Below are positions 26,290 through 38,220 of a DNA stretch of 64,000 nucleotides, one piece after another; within the stretch, counting starts at the first letter, position 1; each line of letters opens with the position of its first letter. The stretch covers positions 6,399,501 to 6,463,500 of the forward strand of contig OZ020307.1 in the NCBI GenBank assembly GCA_963971305.1, given 5' to 3'. This stretch comes from Arcuatula senhousia. Lineage: Eukaryota > Mollusca > Bivalvia > Mytilida > Mytilidae. The notes under the pieces were generated by a model. It was not told the origin of the DNA and did not search any database. It saw nothing but the letters and a program-made list of their open reading frames with translations. A program made the position numbers and the translations under genes.

Positions 26290-27594
26290 TCTTGAAATAG
26301 AAAATAATGAGATGTGGAATAAGTGTACGCGACACAACCCACAATCAAACGGCAATTTCGAAAAACCACAATGGACAACCGCCAGCAGACTTCAACGAGG
26401 CCATTTGGCACTGCTCGCGGTTCTGCAATTGGCCCATGGTCTATATAAAATGCATATAATTCAAATCCAGCCCTGAAATAGTCACAGATAGACCCCCTTC
26501 TTAAACAAGGAACAGAAAACATCAAAAAGACAAATACAAACGAAAGCTTTGTCAAAGATTCCTGGCTTAGGACAGGCACATGTAATATGTGGCGGGGTTA
26601 AACTAGTTATTTTGGGTCCAACCTTCCCCCTATCAATATTCCAAGACAAAGCACAAAAACTAAACACACAATAAAAATCAAATCGATCAAGGTCCAATTC
26701 CACTAGAGAGAACCTAAGACAAAAAACAAAAGGACGGTAAAGGAACTCTCTATAGAACACTCGCTGTTACTGACAGCTAGCTGAGAATCATCAATCGACT
26801 GATGTAAAAAATCAAACGTATCGATTTTAAATCCGACACAACACTTGAAACAATAATGATTTAGTGAAGTGTCATCACACAAAACCGACACGCTTGATCG
26901 CTATAATGCTTAAAAATGACAATAGTAAAAACGTTTATGGAAGTTTTAAAGCATGTATCAAGTTATCAATATTTCTGCCAAAAAAACACTAAATTCAAAG
27001 ATTTAACCAAGATATTCAATTCATATCCTCTCCGTAATAAATTTTGAAGCCAATTTTTCATTTCTAATGGATTGCTTATAAATTTGTGAGCTTTATAAAA
27101 AACATTACCGTAAAATTCAGGATGTGATATTCCTTTCACTATAAGAAAACGACGTGTACAATTATTTTTTTCAATAAGAGATCGATACTTGTGGAAGAAT
27201 TTAGAAAAAGATTTTACTAATTTGTGGTATCGATAACCTTGTTTTAATAATTTTTCAGTAATAAAACGGTTTTTATTAAAATCGGAAACACCACTGCAGA
27301 TCCGAGCATATCTTACTAACTTTGAAATGTAAATCCCGTATGACGGCACTAGTGGAACATCTCCTTCAAGAAAAGGGAAACTTATAATAGGGAAGGTAAA
27401 GTCGTCACGTTACATCAAAGCTTTAAATTATCCGTCTAAATTTCAAAATTGTCTAAACCCTAAGGTTCTTCCTACCCAGACATAGGTTGAATATCTTAGT
27501 AATAATTCGGTTCCACAGTTTTGTATTTTTGGTTATACTGTTCTATGCTCTTCATATTCATACAGTGTTTGGCATTTTCAATATTTTTGGTAGA

Positions 27595-27638
27595 GCGCCT
27601 CTGATGAGTCTTGAATAGACGAAACGCGCGTCAGGCGT
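27595..27638 (+). ncRNA. Hammerhead ribozyme, type I, copy 1
   Basis: Stem I GCGCCT (27595-27600) pairs with AGGCGT (27633-27638). The core CTGATGA is at 27601-27607. Stem II is GTC/GAC around a 7-nt loop (27608-27620). GAAA is at 27621-27624. Stem III is two base pairs capped by the self-complementary loop GCGC. The cleavage triplet GTC ends at 27632. All invariant core bases are present. Confidence 0.9.
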
Positions 27639-27951
27639 AGCAAAATTTATTGTCTGGAACTTTGTTGTCATTTGTATTTCGAACACACGTGAAGGTTAGC
27701 ACTGCTGGTGGAGTTTAAATTCCCCGAGGTTAGCCCGCTCCGGCACCAACACTTTTGAGTTGGAGAATACATCAAAGCTTTAAATTATCCGTCTAAATTT
27801 CAAAATTGTCTAAACCCTAAGGTTCTCCCTACCCAGACATAGGTTGAATATCTTAGTAATAATTTGGTTCCACAGTTTTGTATTTTTGGTTATACTGTTC
27901 TATGCTCTTCATATTCATACAGTGTTTGGCATTTTCAATATTTTTGGTAGA

Positions 27952-27995
27952 GCGCCTCTGATGAGTCTTGAATAGACGAAACGCGCGTCAGGCGT
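27952..27995 (+). ncRNA. Hammerhead ribozyme, type I, copy 2
   Basis: Same 44-nt sequence as the copy at 27595, offset by 357. The core CTGATGA is at 27958-27964. Predicted cleavage follows position 27989. Confidence 0.9.
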
Positions 27996-28308
27996 AGCAA
28001 AATTTATTGTCTGGAACTTTGTTGTCATTTGTATTTCTTATACACGTGAAGGTTAGCACTGCTGGTGGAGTTTAAATTCCCCGAGGTTAGCCCGCTCCGG
28101 CACCAACACTTTTGAGTTGGAGAATACATCAAAGCTTTAAATTATCCGTCTAAATTTCAAAATTGTCTAAACCCTAAGGTTCTCCCTACCCAGACATAGG
28201 TTGAATATCTTAGTAATAATTTGGTTCCACAGTTTTGTATTTTTGGTTATACTGTTCTATGCTCTTCATATTCATACAGTGTTTGGCATTTTCAATATTT
28301 TTGGTAGA

Positions 28309-28352
28309 GCGCCTCTGATGAGTCTTGAATAGACGAAACGCGCGTCAGGCGT
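28309..28352 (+). ncRNA. Hammerhead ribozyme, type I, copy 3
   Basis: Same 44-nt sequence, offset by a further 357. Predicted cleavage follows position 28346. Sequence downstream of this site to 28395 is the partial last unit. Confidence 0.9.
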
Positions 28353-28770
28353 AGCAAAATTTATTGTCTGGAACTTTGTTGTCATTTGTATTTTATCATA
28401 TACTTTGGTTTGTAATTTTTCGTCAATAATACTTAAATCTAAATCTAAAAAAAGACATCTATCACCGGTGACGTTAGATTTGTTCAAGGTTAATTCAGAA
28501 GGATAGATATCTGTAATAAAGTTAGAAAATGAAGGATTGTTGAGCATGTTGAGTGCAAGAATGTAATCTAAATATCTAAAAGTATAATTGAAAGTTTCGA
28601 TTAGGTTCTGTTTGTTGGGGTCTTTTTGTAATTTTGTCATAAATTGTGATTAATAACAGTATAGGAAAAGGTCGGCTATAAGTGGCGCACAATTAGTACC
28701 CATAGGAATACCAATAATTTGGCGAAATTTAATAAAAGCAGATCATTTATAAACTATTCGACAGACAGAC

Positions 28771-29384
28771 GAACTGCTCATTCGCCCCAAACAATCAAGT
28801 AAAAATTTTGATAGTTAGACAACGACCGCCGTCGGACAACAACACAACACGATCTTGGTTGCTTTTGCGCCAACTGTTTAACCAGGGAAATCATAAAACC
28901 CAACAACTATTGGGGGTAACGTACCCCGAGTATGTTACTAACGTACATATGTGCTTTTATCAATTTGTGTAAAATGTATATATCTGTCATTGCTAAAACA
29001 AAAATAAAAATAGAACAGACCAAATCATTGCCAATGGGCTCACACACTCATGTACATGTATTTTTGTTTTATCACAAGTTTTTTTCTCTCGGTAATTTGG
29101 TGGAATATAGGGGCATAATTTATTCCTATTCCAAAATTTACAGAATTCCGGCATAATATTTCGAGAAATACAACTGTTTCATATTTTATTAACATACATA
29201 TATATATTGCATTAACTAACATTACAAACAATTTCTGTTATTTTAAATATATATCTATAACATTTTGATTAAAAAAAGAGCCTTAGTTTTTGAATGATGG
29301 TAGCAATAAATTACCTTTGGCACCATTTAGCAAAAAATCAAATATAAACTGTACTTTTAACAACAGTATTATGAGTATATATCT
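28771..29384. other. Gene-free stretch between Penelope-like pseudogene and claudin-like gene
   Basis: AT-rich, with only short non-conserved ORFs. I see no repeat unit or RNA gene. Confidence 0.4.
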
Positions 29385-29390
29385 TTTATT
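29385..29390 (-). terminator. Poly(A) signal of the claudin-like gene
   Basis: TTTATT on the plus strand gives AATAAA on the minus strand, 93 bp after the stop codon of the gene ending at 29483. It is the first such signal downstream. Confidence 0.55.
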
Positions 29391-29482
29391 ATGCACAAAA
29401 TTGCAACAACCGAACCAAAAACTGTGTGTTGTTCGATGACAAACACAAACATGACCTTTATGAACTGATAGTCAATCAGTAC

Positions 29483-32409
29483 TTAGTACCTCCTAGCAGA
29501 ATACGGCCTGTACATGGTATCAGTGGGGTAGCTAATTTGTTGGTAAGGCGTCGACCTCTCTACATACTGATACGCCCGTTTGCTGCTCCCAGAGTGCACC
29601 ATGGGTCTGTCATACATCTGATGCTTTGGATTATCATACACATATCTAGTTTCGGCAGGATATTCTACGATTTTACGGTCGTCATCCGTCATTAGACTGT
29701 CGTCGTCGTCCACCCACCGACACAGAGCTATGACGATCAGGACCAAGGTGGCAAAGAGTAAGATGGCGGCAACAGAAGTGACCAGGATGGACCATGGGAA
29801 ATTGTGAGCGTCGTAGTCGTATGTTGGCTCAGTATTGATTTCATTAACGTGAAGGTAAATAAAGAAACCCAAACTAACGAAATAGGCTACACCTGAAATT
29901 AAAAAAAAGAAAACAAAATAATGAGTCACAATGTTGCTTAAATGTAAAGAAGTTGGTGATTTGCTCTAGATTGTCTAATTACTTTCATGTATCAAAGGAC
30001 TCAGAATAAGTTTAACTATATACTGTCAGTTAATTATTGCTTCATTTCCAAACTGCGCGAATTTGGCTAAAACAGGGAGATTACCATAAAATGGGTGGTA
30101 AAAAGAACATGAACTTAAGGATGATGAAATGGAGGAGATGGGGACATATGACCAATTGGGGATAAAAGTTTTGACTGCCATGGATAAGATCGAAGAATTC
30201 AGCATTCTGCATGGGGATCCTATTGTTCCTACCCTTATCGAGACCTGCAAAAGGTTTCCTGAACGTAAGAGGATTGTAAAGTTTTCTCAACACTGTGCAC
30301 AACTTTGGTTTGCGGTCAGGTTTTCATATTTGCAAAGCGGCCTGACCCGACTATACTAACTGTGAATACATCACAAGTATGCTTAATTCCAGTTTTTTCT
30401 AGTTTTTGTTTGGTTTTTTTTTGGTTTCTTGTTGCATGGATTAGAAAATGTATTGACTGTGGTTGATCATTTGGTTTTATCAAATAATTTCACAACTTTT
30501 AGATAGAAAACCAAGATTCTGTAAGTTTCAGACTTACATGAAATAGAAATGAGGATGCACGTCATCACCATAAGTCCTTTGTTGTAGGCCCTGGCGACGG
30601 ACGATCCGACTATGATCATGCAGGAGATAAACAGGAAGCCAAGGTTTACAGACATGGCAATCTGTAACGTCAACATCGAGGCGGATTCAACTGAAAAATG
30701 TCAAGCATAACGTCAACATCGAGGCGGATTCAACTGAAAATTGTCAAACATAATCTCAACATCGAGGCGGATTCAACTGAAAAATGTCAACCATAACGTC
30801 AACATCGAGGCGGATTCAACTGAAAAATGTCAAACTATAAAAGTATAACATTCAGACGGATTCAAAAGAAAACAAATCAAATATAATGTCAACATGCAGG
30901 CAGATTCAAATTAAAAAAAAATATATATATAATGTCAGCATTTAAGGGGACTCAACTGAAAAATAACCTCAAATATAATATCAACATGGAGGTGGAATCC
31001 ACTGGAGGCGGATTCAACTGAGAAAAAAACATTAAAATTAAGTCAACAACTAGGCACATTCAACCAAATTACATCAACTATAATGTCAGCATCAAGGCGA
31101 ATTCAACTGAAACATCAATATAACGTCAACATCAGGAGGTGGATTGAACTGAACAAACATCAAAAATAATATCAGCATCCTTGCGGATTCAACTGAAAAA
31201 TCAGATGCTAGTATAATGTTAACATGATCAAATACAAAGTCAGCTTCCAGTCGGATTCAACTGAATAAAAGGACAAATACAAGTCATAATCAAGACTGAA
31301 AATGCAAATAATTATTGTCACTATCTGAAATGAACAGTCAAAAGCAATTTTCATAAACAAATTTCTTGATATGCTTTACTACTTAAACTGATAAAGTTTG
31401 AGCTGCAAGAGTATGCTGCTTTGGTGGTTGAAGTTTGGTTGAAGAGGAAAATCGCAATAAGTTGAATCACCATAACTCTATTTACTAGTAAAAGACAATA
31501 ATTTTGATTTTGACAGCTTATGAACCTTAAGATTTTTTGTTACATTAAAAGCAGATTCTTGGTTTATTTTATTTTATTTTTTGCTGTTGTGTATATTAAC
31601 AATAATTTCTATCTTATTCTTAAGTGTTACACGGACACTATAGACTAGTGACATACACCTTAAGGCTTTGTTTTATGTAATACTATAGATAACATATAAC
31701 AATCTTGGTCCTGAAGCCAAGTCTGCTACCAAAGATTATTAATAGGTATACTTAATCAATGTACTTTACACTTATAACACTTTAAAAGGAAAATATCGAC
31801 CCTTTTGGTATAAATAATTGAGTTGTGTATACAGAAGTTGTGTTAAATCACGCTTTTGTAGAATAATTCGGACAAAGAAACATTTTCGACGATGACTAAA
31901 ACAAATATTCAATTATTTAGACATTGAAACTATTTTTATAAAGTCGAAATTCACTGTGTGAAAAATAAAACATGCGTGTACATGTACATGTATCAGTTCC
32001 AGTAAGGAAGGTGTGTTCTGTTTGTATGTATATCTATGACTATATTGGCACCGTCATAGAATTGTCCTGAATAATAGCACATGTATAAACACTAATATAA
32101 AATTAAATTGAATTCAATAAAACTTTAATGCAAAACATCAAGTTAAAACAGTCAATAGTTGGATTAATTAACCTCACCTAAATCGTCAATAGCGGCGGGG
32201 GTCCTTCCGATGGAGTATTCTGAACAGTTCCTCTCTGTGATCCCCCCATGACAATCCAGCCCAAACACAATTCCGACGTAATACCGGTCGGTTTTACTGA
32301 CGGCATCCGGCACCACAAACCACCAGGGAAGTAGATATCCTAAAATCTTTAATAACAATGAAATTGTGGAGAACCACAAAATCATTTTATATAAATTTGA
32401 CCACTTCAT
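29483..32409 (-). CDS. Four-transmembrane claudin/PMP22-like protein, 3 exons
   Basis: Exons: 32409-32178, 30690-30538, 29892-29483; GT-AG, phase 1 at both junctions, 795 nt or 264 residues. Predicted topology: TM1 about 8-28, an extracellular loop with GLDCHGG and NCSEYS (two Cys and an N-glycosylation sequon), TM2 about 86-107, TM3 about 118-145, TM4 about 163-187, then a cytosolic tail of ~75 residues. The tail is acidic (VDDDDS) then Tyr-rich, ending MYRPYSARRY. Four helices with a Cys pair in loop 1 suggest the claudin/PMP22/EMP superfamily, but the full W-GLW-C-C signature is not seen, so the family is tentative. The Tyr-rich tail suggests phosphorylation or PDZ binding (speculative). 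The start is the first ATG of exon 1, leaving a seven-residue N-terminus before TM1. Confidence 0.8.
30666..31280. repeat. ~43-bp tandem repeat copying the exon 2 acceptor of the claudin-like gene
   Basis: Units AACGTCAACATCGAGGCGG + ATTCAACTGAAAAATGTCAA recur from 30666, four near-perfect copies to about 30835, then progressively degraded and longer ones to about 31270. On the minus strand each good copy contains TTTTCAG|TTGAATCCGCC, i.e. the exon 2 acceptor plus the first exonic bases. Candidate first exonic bases are at 30690, 30733, 30774 and 30819. The proximal site gives the open frame used here. Confidence 0.85.
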
Positions 32410-33850
32410 GATGGCGTTCCGAAAAAAAACAATATGGACCGTGTACTTCTCCTGCTATCGAAAGTGTGATATAGCTGGACACACCTTTACGGAAGGAATG
32501 CCTACCCGTTTGTCAGGTTGATTCACAATGGTTTAAATCCACGGTGAATAATAGACTTTGGTCACGGTTGATGGGCAGGTAAACGGCAGAGTAATTATTA
32601 TTATAAGGTGTAAACAGTAGTCAAATCGTGTTCTACTATGTCCCGAGGAAGCAACTTAGATTTAAAACGTCATTATGTAACAGTATTTATCTGAAACGCT
32701 AGCCCTAAACACAGTCTATTGTGTATTCGGTATTACAAACCCAAAATAAAATGGTAACGAAATTCCAAAGAAAATGTATATGGTGTAACCGTGGTAATCG
32801 TCAATATTGTTAAATTTATCATTCAATTTTCCAACATGCCTTTAGCTTTCTTTTTAGATTGCCAACTACCCTATAAATAGGGTGGTTAGATGCCGCATGT
32901 ACGACCCCGCCTCAACTATTAAAAAACGGAAAATTCCTCCGGTGAAAAAGAAATGATTGTAACCCTTTTCTGTGATTAAACTGCTTTCGACGAAAAGGCA
33001 AAACCTCCCCCACCCCTAAAAAAGAAAAAAGAAACATAAACAAAAACAAAAACAAAAAAAAAACAAAAAAAGCAAAGAAAAACTTCTAAATTTGTTACGC
33101 GTTTTTAAACCTTCGTAGTCTTTTTTCATAGGTTTTTCTGTACCCTTTCTGACTTTGGACATTCGAATGTCCCATATGTACCCCGAATGTCCCATATGTT
33201 CCTCTTTTTTTATTTATTTATAGTGCTATTTGTACTAACTTTAATTGGCTTAAATATGTCCCATCAAATGTTTTAATTTTTCTTTCCTTTTTTCTGTATT
33301 TTTATCAGCTTAAAATGGTGCAAATTCGTCTTTCTCTTTATCATCATCATCATCATCAATCTGAGAGTAAATAAATTATCATCTGTTATTACTAGTAGTA
33401 CATTATATACTTTTCAGTCAGCGGGCGTGCGACTGGGGACTTATTTTCTCGTGACAGTATTTTCAGCAACTACTTATCACAGCCTCTCATACTCTTGATA
33501 ATTGATATGCAGCATCAGCACAAAGGCCAATATGATGGGAGTTGATATCAGGTCTGTATAGCCCATCTTTGCTCCGTTTACTGACGAAAGTCGTCCATTT
33601 TTTATTTTGACACAGATTTTAAAATGTATGCAATCCCTTCAAATTAATTCATGCATGTTCATATACCATACTATATATAAAGTGTTCTGTGACCCTAGCT
33701 TATCATAGACTGAAATATCTTCCTGGTTTTGGTTTGCAACAGTCATATGATATGAAATAATGTTTGGTATATATGTGTTGGTTGATTTTCTTTTTCTTAA
33801 CCCTCAGCTAGGAAACCGACTGTTAAACATTATCCATTAGACTAAGTTTA
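32410..33850. other. Gene-free stretch upstream of the claudin-like gene
   Basis: Contains the presumed promoter of the minus-strand gene, with no clear TATA box. There is an A-rich run at 33000-33085 and a dispersed-repeat-like piece near 33410-33600. No exon-like ORF is recognised. Confidence 0.4.
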
Positions 33851-33871
33851 CTTTTTTTCTTGACCAGACCA

Positions 33872-33980
33872 CAGGGAGTTGCTCCCATCTATTGACGGAC
33901 TTATCGCGTGTTTCTGCTTTGCCGGACTAATCGGGATAAGCATCGGACTGTTCGTGATTATTGGTGAAAAAAGAAAGAGA
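33872..33980 (+). other. Possible orphan exon encoding one transmembrane helix
   Basis: After a pyrimidine-rich acceptor (TTTTTTTCTTGACCAG) an open frame reads HRELLPSIDGLIACFCFAGL, then IGISIGLFVIIGEKRKRRS. This is a single hydrophobic helix followed by a basic stop-transfer segment. The donor is weak (AGAAG|GTCGCT) and I find no partner exon nearby. It could be an exon of a long gene, a remnant, or chance. Confidence 0.35.
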
Positions 33981-33999
33981 AGGTCGCTGATTTGTGTTT

Positions 34000-36080
34000 T
34001 ATTTCTGTTCACACATTCGAAATGTTAGTTGAATGTTTATATCACGGAACGAAACAATTATTTATGTTTCTGTATCAGTTGATACTAAGAGATTATGATT
34101 TGTATGTTATTTGAAATGGTTGAAAATACCTCGATTCCCGGATGAGTTTGCTTTGAAATATGTCACATTAGAACAAATAACTAGCAAACTGTCTTTATTT
34201 AGCACATTTTTTGTCATTTTTAGGCAAGCGCCAGCGAAGCCTTATGGAGTCTATAGAGTAGTGATGATTTTCGCGTTTTTTTTTCTGTCTAGACGGAGTG
34301 ATTTTCCTGCATCCAGTCGGGAATAAAATGCTTTATTTTCTATATTACTTTTCAATATTTGTTAACATGATATACACTTCTATAAATCTCCATTTTTCTC
34401 GGCATTTTATATGACCGACACAAGTTTTATTTATTCTTTTGCATATTGCATGAGAAACTATTTAGTTAAAGGCGATAGAATATACATTATGTGTCATCTA
34501 TTACCTTATTGGTTCGTATAAATATTTCTGTTATTTGATTGGTTAATGCAAGGAATATACATTCTCCATTCATAAATTCAGTAAACGATACACATCATTG
34601 GGACGAGTGCATTTCAATCGAAGGGGTGTTTCAATCGATACCGTTTTACACGACACCTGTTGTGCTCATTAACTTTAAATTTGACGGTCCTTTCTTCGCT
34701 CATCAAAATTAATATTTCGCAAACATTTTGAACAATATACTTTAACAGAGAATAAATCTATTATAGTTCTTACATTTTTCGCTTGCCTTTAAACGCTTTA
34801 GCGCTTTGATTCTTCAATGTCATCATAGTTTATCACACACAGGGTAGAGATATTCATATTTGCACAAATGTATGTAATAAAAGAACGCTTTTCTGGGGAA
34901 GTTATTGCACCGGACTTTTGTCGTGTATGGCACCGGACTTTCGATGTTAGCTGCTGCGTTGAACGAGTCCTGTGTGTTCAGACCAATTTTAGAAAGTGTA
35001 CAACGTTAAATTCATTCTGTAAAAAATGGGAGAAAGCAACTTAAAAAAAATGAATATTTTGCTTTTATTTTACAAGCAAATTGTATATTGTCACACTGAG
35101 CCACGACCTTACTTAGTACGATCTTGATTTAAAAAAAAAAACAAAAAACAAAAACGTTTTAACGTGCGTGGTCGTGGTATATAGATTTGAACATGCTAAA
35201 ACATTCGCAGACTCGTACTAACAACCTAGTAAGATCATGAGAAGATTACAAAGCGGTCTGATTCAGTCGTATGCACTACAAGAGTCCTCAGTTTGGACAA
35301 AAATTGACAAAAAAACGACCTCACAATAATTTCGTGTCAATGCTTTTTTTCATTACAGAAACACAATCCGTTTTATACATGTTTTGAAATATAACCCATT
35401 CTTTTTCAAAAACTCACAGATTTTGGTGTATACATCCATTCCGGACCTGTTTTCAATTTATAAGACATTGATGAAATAATCGAGGATACGGCATGCAATG
35501 CCTGGGAAGAAGTAGAAACTCCGCTTAAATTAGTTTCGAAAAAGCTCAATGAGAAAAAAATATATATTTGTGAGCTTACAATGTATGTTTACCCACCTTT
35601 CAAAAGTTTGGTTTGCATAAAACATTAATTATTTGAATCTTAAAGAACCGATCGCTAGCTGAAATAATCTATATTGATTTACTCATAAACGACCTGTTAA
35701 CAGACCAAAATTCAAATGACATTACTCATTAACCAACCGAAATTTTAATAGCAATCAATAAATTCATTTATAAGACACGAAAACATACAATATTTTGGGG
35801 TCACAAACGATAACACAATCATTTGTGAAAATTACTGAAAAAAACAACAGAAAATTATAAAATTGTTATGTCGGAATATTGTGTACACATACTAGTTTAT
35901 AAATTCAATTGAGTCAAACGCCTTCTTAAATTTCTCCTTTCGTTTAAATCCAATCCAATTTTGTGTACTAGTATCAATACAAAACGAGCAACCATTTCGA
36001 CAGACAAATTTTGTTTTACAAATAAGGATATGTTTATTTGATAATCAAATCGCCCTTTCAGGTAGTACAATTAATGCGAT
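34000..36080. other. Gene-free AT-rich stretch
   Basis: No exon-like ORF, tandem array or clear element seen. The short ORFs are not conserved-looking. Confidence 0.4.
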
Positions 36081-36800
36081 GCACTTCATTTGAGCGAATT
36101 GATATTTCAATTGAGCGAAAAAAAAGTTTCATTTGAGCGAATTTTTCTACAGGTAAATTAATACAGGTAAATTTTGATTGGGGCGGTTTTCTTGAAGCTT
36201 TTTCGTCTTAAGACCATCTAAAGACTCGTCTAAAGTCTTAATTAAGTCGTGTTCTCGAAGCTGTCCTACTTTACATTCCACATGCTTAAAAGAACAAAAC
36301 TGACACTGCCAGGTACCAATTAACTGGAAAAAATATTGAAGATAAAAAACATTAAAATGCAAGCACCATACACTATAAAGTATGTGTTAACATCAAGACT
36401 GACTTTTATCACTTTACAAGTCAACGCAAGCACAAGAGCAGCTTAATATGTTTGAATCCAATATTTTCTTTTTATCTTTTCTATATGATAAATAAATATA
36501 AAGAATAAAAAAAGTCAATGTATTGAAATATTAATCGAGTGTATCATTCGGAACCATTATAACTGATTCTAATACAAAAATAAAACATCTAAAATGTTTG
36601 TCAAGTATATTCTTTTGAAATTTAAATTTTCAATTCCTTTTCTCTCTTATTTTTATTTTATGGTATAGATTTTAAAGTAATGTACCTATATTCACCTGCA
36701 TTTACCTTGAAAAAATATTCGCTCAATTGAAATAGAAAAATTCACTTAAATGAAAACAGGGGTCATTTTCAAATTCGCTCAATTGAAATATTAATTTCAT
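36080..36800. mobile_element. Element with AATTGAGCGAA inverted ends and a short Cys-rich ORF
   Basis: The left end carries TTTCAATTGAGCGAA and TTTCATTTGAGCGAA (about 36087-36145). The right end carries their inverses (TTCGCTCAATTGAAA, about 36716 and 36773). Between them, on the minus strand (about 36330-36165), an ORF reads GTWQCQFCSFKHVECKVGQL, with a CxxC...H-like spacing and a splice-acceptor-like start (TTTTTTCCAG). The ORF source is not recognised. Confidence 0.5.
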
Positions 36801-37059
36801 ACAATGATTATGGGTGATTGTACAATGATTGAATGATATTTTAAAAAAATAAAATAATAAAAATAGATAAAATAAAATAAAATAAAATAAACAGAATGAA
36901 GTAATGTATAATTGAGTGTTAATAAAGGTTTAACTAGCTGACAGTGACCACTTTATATCATATATTACAGTAACTACAGCAAGAGACATGGCCCACAATG
37001 ACAATATTAATCATATACAACAGGTTTGCTAGTTATTGCTCAGTAAAGCCTCCTTTTTG

Positions 37060-37465
37060 TTTTTTAAATTTTTAATTAATTTATATAAATTACTTATTAC
37101 AAATTTATCCTCAGATGACAATAACCAAACAAATTTGTTATCAATATTTAATTAACTAAAATTTTTATATTTATTGGATAGTATTTGCAAAATTTCTTTT
37201 CTTTCATTTTCAAGCGGTTCATATTTTAGAAGAAAGTGACGCTCATCTTCAACATAATTTTTGCAAATTTTACATTTTCTTTTCTGCTGTTGGGTTCCAG
37301 TATACCTCTTTCGAATTTTAAATCATGTGCACTAATGCAAAATTTTGTTAATAATCTTTTTGATCATAGTTTCCAATTGTTAAATAGTTTTCAAATTTAA
37401 AGTTCTTTTTAAATAGTCTATATGTGCGAAGTTTGTTTCCCTTGGTCTCTAAATAGTTCCTGATG
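37060..37465 (-). pseudogene. C-terminal remnant of a LINE ORF2 with CxxC...H zinc-finger motif
   Basis: The minus strand reads NKLRTYRLFKKNFKFENYL, then after a frame break RYTGTQQQKRKCKICKNYVE and DERHFLLKYEPLENERKEI, to a stop near 37152. The order (helical lead, G-R-Y, then CxxC...H) is the usual C-terminus of several non-LTR retrotransposon ORF2 proteins. Frameshifts and stops show it is dead. Confidence 0.65.
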
Positions 37466-37580
37466 CCAAATAAATTCATATTTAATTTTAAATTTGTTTA
37501 AAATAAACTTTTTAATAAGATTCTATAATATGATAATAATAACAAATGCAACTTACCTGTGTGTATTTCTTCGATATATA

Positions 37581-37724
37581 CAATAATAGTACACTGACTC
37601 GACATAAATTTTTATACGGATGAGGCTTAGAAACAGGAAAACGCGAGGGTCTCCCGAGCGTTTTCTTGTTTCGAGCCGAATTCGTATAAATACAATTTTA
37701 TGTCGAGTCAGTGTACTATTATTG
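37581..37724. mobile_element. Palindromic MITE, 144 bp
   Basis: The arms of about 65-70 bp are near-perfect inverses: left CAATAATAGTACACTGACTC, right GAGTCAGTGTACTATTATTG. The centre is GC-richer (GAGGGTCTCCCGAGCG). It would form a long cruciform. No ORF or clear target duplication. Confidence 0.85.
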
Positions 37725-38220
37725 TGTTTATACTGCAATATTTTGTATTTTCTTTGGAGTATTCTTTATTTAAAAAAAACACAAATAAAAAAATCGAAAA
37801 ATGATCCTACCTCGGGCCCCTCTCCTAATATGGTCATAACACCTGTGTCGCCAGGTAAGGGGCACACTGTATAACATGGAATGGTTTATGTACTATGACA
37901 CAAATGTTCATGGTCTAAAGTAAATTAATGTAATGAAATTTGAAAAAAAAATAGAATAAAAATAATATATTTATACTGAAGCATAAATTTAAAATTAAGA
38001 ATTGAATGCTACCGTTTTTTTAACTAATATGCGCCTTACATGTAAGAATGCAGTTTAATATCATTATGCTAGAAATAAAAAAAAATAAAAATAATTGTTT
38101 TTCTTGGAATAAAATGTAATACATTTATCAAATACATTCGGCGTTAAAAATATTAAGATTACATATTTTTATCAAAAGTATTTTAAATTCGGGTATTCAA
38201 TTCAACGCATTAATATTTAC

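Larger units (their letters stand above)
27411..28395 (+). mobile_element. Retrozyme-like array: 357-bp unit, 2.75 copies, three hammerhead ribozymes
   Basis: The unit starts at 27412, 27769 and 28126 (spacing exactly 357) and the copies are nearly identical. The array begins within a unit and ends at TCATTTGTATTT. Each copy contains one type I hammerhead on the plus strand. Tandem direct repeats bearing a hammerhead are the hallmark of retrozymes: non-autonomous retroelements transcribed as multimers, self-cleaved to monomers and circularised. It lies between VYDK and RDDF codons of the Penelope-like RT. Retrozyme identity is inference from structure. Confidence 0.8.
26290..28770 (-). pseudogene. 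Penelope-like reverse transcriptase pseudogene, split by a ribozyme repeat array
   Basis: On the minus strand the RT reads IIGIPMGTNCAPLIADLFLY (about 28720-28660), a stop at 28650-28652, then FNYTFRYLDYILALN and CLFLDLDLSI up to VYDK at about 28398. After a 985-bp insertion it resumes at 27410 with RDDFTFPIISFPFLEGDVP and continues through SYGIYISKLVRYARICSG to a stop at 26966. The region to 26290 is 3' sequence shared with 62815-63450. The RT shows the GxPMG and (Y)xDD-type motifs, though YIDD is YLDY here. The N-terminal part and any endonuclease are missing. The Penelope assignment rests on motif order and is inference. Confidence 0.75.
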
